Part shown: positions 56,609 through 64,000 of the stretch, one piece after another
How positions within the stretch are numbered: position 1 is the first letter of the stretch
Layout: each line of letters begins with the position of its first letter
Source: Cohnella rhizosphaerae
GTDB taxonomy: Bacteria; Bacillota; Bacilli; Paenibacillales; Paenibacillaceae
Direction of reading: 5' to 3'
DNA: 64,000 nucleotides
NCBI RefSeq assembly: GCF_029525575.1
Contig: NZ_JAPDIA010000003.1
Span: 1,542,214 to 1,606,213, forward strand
The notes under the pieces: model-generated
What the model saw: the letters and a program-made list of their open reading frames with translations, nothing else
What the model was told of the DNA's origin: nothing
Databases searched by the model: none
Program-made: the position numbers and the translations under genes

Positions 56609-57670
56609 ACGCGCTCCAGTGGACGCCGAGAGGCAAGCTCGAGCTGACGGAGGTCGCGGAGCCCGCCGTCGCCGCGCCGACGCAGGTCAAGATCCGGATC
56701 GAGCTGACGGGCATCTGCGGTACGGATCTGGCCGTCATCGCCGGCAAGGAGGAGGGCGTGCCGCATGTGACCCGCGGACATGAGGCGGTCGGCACGGTCG
56801 TCGAGACCGGACGGTCGGTCCGGCGGCTGCGGCCCGGCGATCGCGTCGTCATCGATCCGAACTGGAGCTGCGGCGCTTGCGAATATTGCAGGCGGGAGAT
56901 GCCCAATCTGTGCGTCGGCTGCGGCGGCGGGATGGCGATCGCCGGACTGAACGCGCCCGGGACGTTCGCCCGCTACTATGTGTCCGAGGAGCGGTTCGTG
57001 CACCGCCTGCCCCGCGGCATGTCCTGGGAGCGCGGCGTGCTCGTGGAGCCGCTCGCCTGCGTGCTCCACAACCTCCAGGAGGCGCAGGTGAAGCGCGACG
57101 ACGCGGTGCTCGTCATCGGCTCGGGGCCGATGGGCCTGCTCTGCCAGATGGCGAGCCGGGCGACCGCGCGCCTGACGGTCGCGACCGAGCTGAACCCGGC
57201 GCGGCTGCGGGCTGCGCAGCGGATCGCGGACGCGGCCTGCCGGCCGGACGAGCTCGAGGCCGTCGCGGAGCGGATCGCCGGCGGCCGAAAGTTCGACGTC
57301 GTCATCGACGCGGTCGGCAACCAGCTCGAGGCCGCGGAGCGCTGGATCGGGCGGGGCGGACGGATCGTGCCCTTCGGCATCGACGCCTTGTACCGCTACT
57401 CGATCTCGCCGGTCCGGCTCGTCCAGAACGGCATCAGCATCGTGGGCGCGGGCGAGTACCGCTGCACGTTCCCGCTCGCGCTGCAGCTCGCGGAGACGAT
57501 GCCGGGACTCGATTCGCTCGTCACCGGCCGGTACCGGCTTGAGCAGCACGAGCAGGCCGTGCGCGAGCTGCTCGGCTACGATCCGGAGACGGGGGGAGCG
57601 AGTCGTCTCGGAGGCGATCAAGACGGTATTCGCGCCGTGGGCAGGCGCGCCGGTGGAAGAGGCCGGATGA
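56605..57670 (+). CDS. Zinc-dependent alcohol dehydrogenase (sorbitol/threonine dehydrogenase-like), frame broken once
   Basis: About 354 residues. The catalytic zinc site is GICGTDL near residue 37 and RGHEAVG near 57; the structural zinc has four Cys in SCGACEYCRREMPNLC near 90-105. The NAD-binding loop is VLVIGSGPMGLLCQMA near 168. One extra G at 57591-57596 breaks the frame; corrected, it ends ERVVSEAIKTVFAPW and then a stop at 57670. It overlaps the GH13 stop by ATGA. It would oxidise a sugar alcohol or a secondary alcohol group; a link to glucoside metabolism is inferred from position only. Confidence 0.87.
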
Positions 57671-57774
57671 GGCTCGGACGGGAGCGCGCGGACCGGGCGC
57701 GGAAGACCATGAGCAATCCGGCGCGAGCATGGCGCAAACGGAAATATCGCGATTAACAAGGGGGGACGAGGCGC

Positions 57775-58953
57775 ATGAGCGCGGGCAGGAAGATTGAAGA
57801 ACTGGTGATCTGGCACGAATTCGACGGGCCGGGAGACACCTCGGTCGAGGTGCTCGAGGAAATCGGGCGGATGTACGAGGCGCGCTGCGGGATTCGGGTG
57901 CGCGCCGAAGCGATGAGCATCGCGGACCTTGGCCGGCGGTTGACGCGGCTGCCGGAGGACGGCACGGGACCGGACATGGCGATGGTTCCTTCGGATATGG
58001 CGAACTACTGGGAGGCGGCGCGGCTGTCCGAAGTGGACGCCGAAGCGCTGGAAGGCATCGCCACGGCGTCCGCGCTCGACACGATGCGGATCGGCGGACG
58101 TCTGTTCGGCGTCCCCGTGCTCATGGGCAACCACCTCGTCCTTTACGTCAACAAGACGCATTATCCCGAATTGCCGCAGGACTGGGAGGAACTGGAGAGA
58201 GAAGCCTTGCGTCTGCGGGAGGCCGGAATCATTCCGCTCGGGATCGATCTCGGTCAAGCCTACAATTTCATTCCTTTCCTGACCGCCTTCGGCGGCTGGC
58301 CGATGGAAGAAGGCCGGGTCTCGCTCGATACGGACGCCGTGGAGCAAGCGCTGGCTTTCCTGCGGCGCGGCTTGGCATCGGGCAAAATCGCCAGCCTGGA
58401 CGGCGCGACGACGCTGCTCGAACGGTTCTCCGAAGGACACATCGGGGCGATCGTGACAGGCGAATGGATCTACAACTATTTGAACCGCAGGCTGGGCGAC
58501 CGTCTGGCCGTGAGCGCCATTCCGGCGATCGGGGGACGGCGCGCCGTATCGATGTGCTCTTCGATCGGACTTATTTTTCCTTGCGGATCGTTGTCGTCTC
58601 CGCGCGGCGCGGCTCTGCGCGCCTATGCGGCCTTCATGCTGAGCGACGAATGCCAGCGGCTGTGGTCCGACCGGGTGCAGCGGATACCCGCGTCGATCGC
58701 CGCGCTGCAACAGATCGAATCGGCCGGGTCCGCGAACAAGCGGCGGCTCATCGAACAGCTGCGAGCGAGCCGGCCGATGCCGGTCAGCCCTTATATGATC
58801 GCCGGCTGGGTCGGCATGGAGGAGGGGCTCCGGCGGCTGCCGGAGGACGGGGCCGCGCTGGCGCGCGCCGCCATGCAGGAACGGGCGAGGGCCGTCATGG
58901 CCGAAGTGGACGACTATGTGGATCAACTCAAAAAAGGGGCGAGTTTCGTATGA
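57775..58953 (+). CDS. Cytosolic protein of the sugar-binding-protein fold without signal peptide
   Basis: 392 residues with the layout of MalE-type solute-binding proteins: LVIWHEFDGPGDTSVEVL at the start, GPDMAMVPSDMANYWEAARL, LFGVPVLMGNHLVLYVNKTHY, and FSEGHIGAIVTGEWIYNYL. There is no signal peptide or lipobox, and an in-frame stop just upstream of the ATG excludes a longer form. It would therefore be cytosolic, unlike any transport component. Starts 105 bp after the dehydrogenase with a GGGGGGACG site. The stop overlaps the next reductase gene (ATGA), and the operon runs on to a MATE exporter and an NRPS. Possibly a soluble ligand sensor or scavenger. Confidence 0.75.
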   Translation: MSAGRKIEELVIWHEFDGPGDTSVEVLEEIGRMYEARCGIRVRAEAMSIADLGRRLTRLPEDGTGPDMAMVPSDMANYWEAARLSEVDAEALEGIATASALDTMRIGGRLFGVPVLMGNHLVLYVNKTHYPELPQDWEELEREALRLREAGIIPLGIDLGQAYNFIPFLTAFGGWPMEEGRVSLDTDAVEQALAFLRRGLASGKIASLDGATTLLERFSEGHIGAIVTGEWIYNYLNRRLGDRLAVSAIPAIGGRRAVSMCSSIGLIFPCGSLSSPRGAALRAYAAFMLSDECQRLWSDRVQRIPASIAALQQIESAGSANKRRLIEQLRASRPMPVSPYMIAGWVGMEEGLRRLPEDGAALARAAMQERARAVMAEVDDYVDQLKKGASFV

Positions 58954-59639
58954 GAGTGACCGTATTCAGCCAGGTCTCCATCGACGGCAAGCTGACGTTC
59001 GGCGAAGGGCATTCGAGCAAGGAGCTTTTCCAACTGTTCGACGAGGACGACATGACGTATATTCACCGCTTCCGCGGCCAGGTCGACGGGATCATGGTCG
59101 GCAAAAATACGATTTGCACGGACAACCCGTTCCTGACCAACCGCTACGAGCCCAATCGCAATCCCGTCCGGATCGTGCCGACCCGAACGCTCGACATTCC
59201 GCCGACGAGCAACATTTTGTCGGATGCCGAACGCACGCTGATCGTGACGACCGAACGCGGCATGAACGCGGACAAGCGGCGCCAGATCGAGGATAAAGGC
59301 AAGCAAGTCATCGTGTGCGGCGAGGAGCTCGTCGACTTCGCCGCGCTGTTCGACCGGCTCGAGACCGAATACGGCTTCAAGCGGCTGATGGTCGAAGGCG
59401 GCGGCATGCTCAACTGGCACGTTTTCGATCGCAATCTCGTGGACGAGATTATCCTGATGCAGCTGCCGATCATCATCGGCGGCGGCACCAACATTACGCT
59501 GGTGGACGGGCAGGGCTACGACCGCATGTCGTTCACGAAGCGGTTCAGCGTCGTCGACGTCCAGCCCCGCAAAAATTATACGCTGATGCGTTACGCCCGT
59601 TATCGCGATGCCGGGGAGGATGCTTTGCTTCATGGATGA
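58950..59639 (+). CDS. RibD C-terminal-type reductase (dihydrofolate reductase fold)
   Basis: 229 residues of the riboflavin-specific deaminase-reductase (RibD C-terminal) family, found without a deaminase domain. SQVSIDGKLTFG at the N-terminus, DGIMVGKNTICTDNPFLTNR near residue 45, RLMVEGGGMLNWHVF near 147 and LPIIIGGGTNI near 171 are the family boxes for NADPH and substrate. Stand-alone members occur in riboflavin or natural-product pathways. Its ATG overlaps the previous stop, and its own stop overlaps the MATE gene by eight bases. Within an NRPS operon a tailoring reduction is possible but inferred. Confidence 0.87.
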   Translation: MRVTVFSQVSIDGKLTFGEGHSSKELFQLFDEDDMTYIHRFRGQVDGIMVGKNTICTDNPFLTNRYEPNRNPVRIVPTRTLDIPPTSNILSDAERTLIVTTERGMNADKRRQIEDKGKQVIVCGEELVDFAALFDRLETEYGFKRLMVEGGGMLNWHVFDRNLVDEIILMQLPIIIGGGTNITLVDGQGYDRMSFTKRFSVVDVQPRKNYTLMRYARYRDAGEDALLHG

Positions 59640-60992
59640 CACCAAGGCCGGCTTTTACAAAAGCTTGTACAAAATCGCCGTACCCATCGCGCTGCAGAGC
59701 CTGATCATGGCCGCCCTGTACATGACCGACCAGCTCATGGTCGGGCAGCTCGGCGACGTGGCGATCGCTTCGGTGGGCATGGCGAGCAAGATCTACAGCG
59801 TCATCTCCGTCGTGCTCGCGGGTCTCGCGACCGGCTTGTCGGTGTATGCGGCCCAGTACTGGGGCAGCAAGGACGTGCGCAGCATCAACGATCTGCTCGG
59901 CATGACGCTGCTCATCGGGCTGTCCTTGTCCGCGGCGTTCTCGGCGTTCGTTTTTCTCATGCCGGAGTTCTGCCTGGGGCTGTTCACGACCGACGCGCGG
60001 GTGACGGGAGAAGGCGACATTTTTCTGAAAATCGTGGCGCTCAGCTACGTGCCGACGATGCTCACGATGGTCTATTCCGCCATTATGCGCAGCACGGGTC
60101 ACGTTAAATATCCGATGTACGTCAGCCTGGCGGTCGTCATCGTCAACATTGCGCTGAACTACTTGCTGATCTTCGGCAACTGGGGATTTCCGAAGCTGGG
60201 ACTCGCCGGCGCGGCCTATGCGACGCTGACGGCCCGCATCGTCGAGTGCCTGCTGATCATCGGTGCGGTGTACCGGTTCAAGCTGCCCGGCGCGGCGGGA
60301 TTCAGGCATTTGCTGCGCTTTCGCGGCGACCTGGCGCGGAAGTTTCTGCTTACGACGTACCCGATCGTGCTGACGGAGCTGATCTGGGTGCTGGGCGAGG
60401 CGGCTTACGCCGTCATTTACAGTCGGATGGGCACGACCGAGATGACGGCGATGACGGTCACGTTTCCGCTGCAGGGTCTTAGCATCGGGCTGCTGTCGGG
60501 CCTCGCCGGCGCGGCGGGAGTGCTGGTGGGCAACCGGCTCGGCGCGGACGAGCATGCGCTCGCCCTCGACTATGCCAGGCGGCTGATCCGCGCGGGCATC
60601 GGCCTGTCGCTGGCGTTGGGCGCGGGCATCGCGGCGCTGTCGCCGCTGTACGCGTCGGCGTTCTCGATCACGGGGGAGGCGCGCGACCTGTCCGTCCACG
60701 TCCTCTGGGTATTCGCGGCGTTCATGTGGGTGAAGGTGGCCAACATGATCATCGCTGGCGGCATTCTCCAGAGCGGCGGGGACAGCAAGTTCGTATTCAA
60801 AATGGAGTCGGCCGCCACCTGGCTGATCGGCGTCCCGCTCGGGCTGCTGCTCTCGTTCGTCTGGAAGCAGCCGCTGTTCTGGGTGTATTTTTCCTGTCGC
60901 TCGAGGAGCTCGTTCGCCTGGGCGCGGGACTGCTGCGGTTCCGGTCGCGCAAATGGATCAAAAATCTGACCGGCAGTCAAATCTCGGCCTAA
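59632..60992 (+). CDS. MATE family efflux transporter, frame broken once near the end
   Basis: About 453 residues, 12 membrane segments. MTDQLMVGQLGDVAIASVG near residue 30 and YSAIMRSTGHVKYP near 150 are family motifs; the second half repeats them with VLGEAAYAVIYSRMG. In a run of five T at 60888-60892 one T appears to be missing, unlike the extra bases elsewhere; adding it gives WVYFFLSLEELVRLGAG and a stop at 60992. The start follows GGGGAGG with 12 bases; ATGs at 59620 or 59608 are also in frame. It lies 12 bp before the NRPS gene and is a good candidate exporter of its product. Confidence 0.87.
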
Positions 60993-61004
60993 GGAGGAAA
61001 AACG

Positions 61005-64000
61005 ATGCGTATGACCGATACCGAGCGTCCTGCGTCAGCGGCCGGAACCGCCGCTTCGTCCACCGCTTCAGCCGCGGCTCCAGCCGCCTTGTTTCCGCTG
61101 ACCCATCCGCAAAAGCGGATCGGCTACGTCGAGCAGCGCTATCCGGATACGTCGCTCCATGTCGTGGGCTGCACCTCCGTCATCCATGGCGCGGTCGACT
61201 TCGAACGGCTGGCGCGTGCGATACGCCGGTTCGTGAGCGAGCGCGACGCGTTCCGGCTCGCGTTCGTCGAGACGCCGGACGGCCTGATGCAGCGGCTGCG
61301 GGCGGCCCTGCCTCCGTTCGAGATTCCGCTCGTCGATCTGTCGGGCGAAGCCGATCCGGATGCCGAGCTGGAACGCTTCGTGTGCCGCGGCGCGTCCGAG
61401 CCGATGCAGCTTGCCGACGATGTCCTGTTCCGCTTCGCGATGTTCCGGCTGGACGGCGGCCGCACGGGCTATACGTACCGGTTCCATCACGCGATCGCGG
61501 ACGGCTGGTCGGTGCAGCTGCTGTCGGAGCGGGTCGCGGACCTGTATGAGTCGGATCGGGAGGGCTGGACGACCGGGCGATGGGACGAAATGAAGGCAGA
61601 CAGGGAAAGCGTGATGGAAACGGCAGGGGAAGGCGTGACGGAGGGGGCCGGCTATTTCGCGCTATTGGAGCGGGAGCGGCAGTACGCCGCTTCGCAGCGA
61701 TTCGAGCGGGACCGGCGCTTCTGGCAGGCGCAGTTTTCCGAGCTGCCGGAGCCGTTGTATCCGCTCGCCGAGGGCAGCCTTGCCGGCGCGCGTCATTCGT
61801 TTCGCATCGATCCGGAATCGAGCGAGGCCGTTCGGCGCCAGGCCGAGGCGCTCGGCGTCTCGGTCCATGCGCTGTTCGCCGCGCTGGCGCTCGTCCTGCT
61901 TCATCGGGACGCGAACGCCGCCGACCTGGTCGTCGGCATGCCGGTTTACAACCGAACGAACCGCGACGAAAAAAGGCTGTTCGGCATGTTCGCCAGTACG
62001 ATGCCCCTGCGAATCCGGGCGGAAGCGTCGGATACGGCGAACGACTTCGTCCGGCGGGTTCACGAGCGGCTGAGGGCGTGCTTGCCGCATCAGAAGTACC
62101 CTTACGATCTGCTGACCCAGGATCTGGCGCTGCGAAGGCAAGGCCAAGACGGGCTGTTCCAGGCGACCGTCAACGTGTACAACACGAGGCCGCGCGATAC
62201 GCTGGGCGGGCTGGCCGTGGAGACGCGGGAGCTGTACGCCGGCTGCCAGACGAACGCGCTGGACGTCGTCGTCCACGAATGGGCGCCGGACGGCGGCTTC
62301 ACCGTCGATTTGAAATACCGCAAGGTCTGCTTCGACGCGCAGCGCGTCGAGGCGATGGCGGAGTCGCTTGCGGCGCTGCTTGTCGGCATGATCGCGGACG
62401 GCGGGCGCCGGCTGGCCGAGTTGCCGATGACCGGGCAGCGGACGCTTCGCCTGCTGGCGTCGTTCAACGATACGCGCCGGGCGTACGCGGAGGGCCGCAC
62501 GCTGCACGGTCTGTTCGAGAGACAGGCGGCGCTGACGCCGGAGCGGATCGCCGTCGAATGCGCCGGACGCACCGTGAGCTACGGACGCCTGAACGAAGCA
62601 GCGGACCGGATCGCCGGGCGTCTGCGGGGCGTAGGGGCCGGACCGGGCGCGATCGTTGGCTTGTTGGCGGAGCGGTCGCCAGCGCTGCTCGCCGGCATCT
62701 ATGGCATCCTCAAGGCCGGCGCCGCTTATCTGCCGCTCGACCCCGCGCATCCGGCGGATCGGATCGCCTACAGTCTGGCGGACAGCGGAGCCGGATGTCT
62801 GCTGGTCTCGCCGGGCATGCGCGATCGCGCGGCGGCATGGACGACGGCGAGGGGAGAAGCGCTTGTGCTCGTCGAGCTGGAAGCCTGGCTTGGAGCGGCG
62901 CCAGGCGCCGAGCCGGAAGCGGGGGAGAACGCCATCGGACGGAGCGGCGGGCCGGACGCGGGCGACCTCGCTTATCTTATTTATACGTCCGGTTCTACAG
63001 GCAAGCCGAAGGGCGTCATGATCGAGCACGGAGCAGCCGTCAACTTCGTCGAAGCGATGGCGGAGGCGCTGCCGCTGCCCGGCTCGCCGGTCGTGCTCGG
63101 CGTGACGACGGTATCCTTCGACATCTTCGTCACCGAAGCGCTGCTGCCGCTGTCCAAGGGCATGCGGGTCGCGCTCGCGACGGAGGCCGAGCTTAAGGAC
63201 GGGGACGCGCTGCGGTCGCTGATCTCGCGCAGCGGAGTCAACGTCGTGCAGATGACGCCTTCGCGAATGCAGCTGCTGCTGGAGTGCGACGATCCCGCGG
63301 AGCCGTTTCTTGGCGGCATAGAGGTGTTGATGCTGGGCGGGGAGCCGCTGCCGCCCTTGCTGCTGACGCAGCTCAGGCAGCGGACGGAGGCCCGGATCTT
63401 CAATATGTACGGACCGACGGAGACGACCGTATGGTCGACGCTGCAGGACGTGACCGCCGAACGGCGCATCACGGTAGGCAGGCCGATCGCCAATACGGAG
63501 GTGCTGATCCTGGGCCGACAGGGCGAGTTGCTTCCGGTCGGCACGCCCGGCGAGCTGTGCATCGCCGGCGCGGGGCTTGCGCGCGGCTACCATGGCCGGG
63601 ACGAACTGACGGCGCGGTCGTTCGCGGCCCATCCGCTTGCGGGCGGCAGGCTGTACCGGACGGGCGATCTCGCCCGCTGGCTGGCGGACGGCACGATCGA
63701 GCATCTCGGACGGCTCGACCGCCAGGTCAAGATCCGCGGCTACCGAATCGAGCCGGGCGAGATCGAGAGCTGCCTGCTGGCGCACGACGCCGTCCGGATG
63801 GCGGCGGTCGTCGATCGCGAGGACGCGCAAGGCATCCGCGAGCTGTACGCGTATTATACGGCTTCGCGGCCGGTGTCGCCGTCCGAGCTGCGTTCGTTCG
63901 CCGCGCGCTGGCTGCCGGCGTACATGGTTCCGGCGGCTTGCGCGGAGCTGGCCGCGCTGCCGCTCACGCCGAGCGGCAAGGTCGACCGGCGCGCGCTGGC
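61005..64000 (+). CDS. Non-ribosomal peptide synthetase, condensation and adenylation domains, 3' partial
   Basis: Open in one frame from the ATG to the window end with no break (998 codons). An AAGGAGG site precedes the start. Residues 1-30 are an Ala/Ser-rich lead. A condensation domain (about 30-470) shows the HHAIADGWS active-site motif near residue 161 and VNVYNTRPRDTLGG. The adenylation domain (about 490-998) shows YTSGSTGKPKG, NMYGPTETTVWS, YRTGDLARW, KIRGYRIEPGE and PLTPSGKVDRR. The carrier domain would lie past the window. Having a condensation domain first suggests a starter that accepts an acyl group. Reading the pocket positions by eye gives approximately D-I-T-Q-M-G-M-V-W-K, closest to glycine codes. 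Confidence 0.93.
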   Translation, partial: MRMTDTERPASAAGTAASSTASAAAPAALFPLTHPQKRIGYVEQRYPDTSLHVVGCTSVIHGAVDFERLARAIRRFVSERDAFRLAFVETPDGLMQRLRAALPPFEIPLVDLSGEADPDAELERFVCRGASEPMQLADDVLFRFAMFRLDGGRTGYTYRFHHAIADGWSVQLLSERVADLYESDREGWTTGRWDEMKADRESVMETAGEGVTEGAGYFALLERERQYAASQRFERDRRFWQAQFSELPEPLYPLAEGSLAGARHSFRIDPESSEAVRRQAEALGVSVHALFAALALVLLHRDANAADLVVGMPVYNRTNRDEKRLFGMFASTMPLRIRAEASDTANDFVRRVHERLRACLPHQKYPYDLLTQDLALRRQGQDGLFQATVNVYNTRPRDTLGGLAVETRELYAGCQTNALDVVVHEWAPDGGFTVDLKYRKVCFDAQRVEAMAESLAALLVGMIADGGRRLAELPMTGQRTLRLLASFNDTRRAYAEGRTLHGLFERQAALTPERIAVECAGRTVSYGRLNEAADRIAGRLRGVGAGPGAIVGLLAERSPALLAGIYGILKAGAAYLPLDPAHPADRIAYSLADSGAGCLLVSPGMRDRAAAWTTARGEALVLVELEAWLGAAPGAEPEAGENAIGRSGGPDAGDLAYLIYTSGSTGKPKGVMIEHGAAVNFVEAMAEALPLPGSPVVLGVTTVSFDIFVTEALLPLSKGMRVALATEAELKDGDALRSLISRSGVNVVQMTPSRMQLLLECDDPAEPFLGGIEVLMLGGEPLPPLLLTQLRQRTEARIFNMYGPTETTVWSTLQDVTAERRITVGRPIANTEVLILGRQGELLPVGTPGELCIAGAGLARGYHGRDELTARSFAAHPLAGGRLYRTGDLARWLADGTIEHLGRLDRQVKIRGYRIEPGEIESCLLAHDAVRMAAVVDREDAQGIRELYAYYTASRPVSPSELRSFAARWLPAYMVPAACAELAALPLTPSGKVDRRAL

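Noticed and set aside
8176..57596. Poly-G phase variation as the cause of the frameshifts
   Set aside because: Runs are short (5-7 G), occur in genes with no surface role, and nearly all have the same +1 state. Phase-variable tracts are normally longer and in surface or restriction genes.
1..64000. tRNA, rRNA, transposon or prophage signatures
   Set aside because: None seen: no cloverleaf-type sequences ending in GGTTCRA-type arms, no transposase or integrase motifs, no terminal inverted repeats with target duplications.

Overview
The window reads as chromosomal DNA of a GC-rich Paenibacillaceae bacterium (Paenibacillus/Cohnella type; inferred, no rRNA marker is present). The grounds are strong AGGAGG ribosome sites, sigma-A type promoters, a YesM/YesN two-component pair next to an LplB/YtcP/LipO-type sugar ABC transporter that lacks its own ATPase, a LytR-CpsA-Psr protein, UvsE, and a very large secreted protein built from beta-helix, FnIII and F5/8 domains. 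Most genes handle carbohydrates. No tRNA, rRNA, CRISPR, insertion sequence or prophage was recognised.

Layout: (1) 1-11.9 kb, amino-sugar and sugar-phosphate genes: a partial NagA-like deacetylase, a sugar isomerase, an AraC regulator, three Gfo/Idh oxidoreductases, then a divergent SIS (AgaS-like) gene against a class II aldolase, a PfkB kinase and a DeoR regulator, and an M55 peptidase. Together these fit a galactosamine/tagatose-type route. (2) 12.2-19.8 kb, one gene for a secreted protein of about 2540 residues with two copies of a discoidin-FnIII-FnIII-beta-helix module. (3) 20-24.9 kb, an intracellular GH2 beta-mannosidase, a DUF4091 protein and an unknown small protein. (4) 25.9-34.5 kb, the YesN/YesM pair, two permeases, a binding lipoprotein and an opposing beta-helix protein. 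(5) 34.7-48 kb, ROK kinase plus NagA, UvsE, a TauE/SafE transporter, an inositol-monophosphatase-like enzyme, HemL, an LCP protein, a three-gene ABC-2 exporter and a DUF559 protein. (6) 48.2-57.7 kb, a maltodextrin locus (binding protein, MalF, MalG, two esterases, GH13 glucosidase, Zn-alcohol dehydrogenase). (7) 57.8-64 kb, a binding-protein-like cytosolic protein, a RibD-type reductase, a MATE exporter and the start of a non-ribosomal peptide synthetase that leaves the window.

Two features cut across all regions. First, about thirty reading-frame breaks, almost all explained by one extra base in a short homopolymer (mostly G4-6 read as G5-7), interrupt genes that are otherwise complete. Removing the base restores family motifs such as an ABC Walker A and a GH13 catalytic Glu, so I treat these genes as intact and the breaks as likely sequence errors. 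Their full extents are given. Second, four intergenic regions hold tandem arrays (unit lengths 51, 52, 83 plus 33, and 52 bp). The 51-, 52- and 83-bp arrays carry an inverted repeat in every unit; no hairpin was identified in the 33-bp tract.
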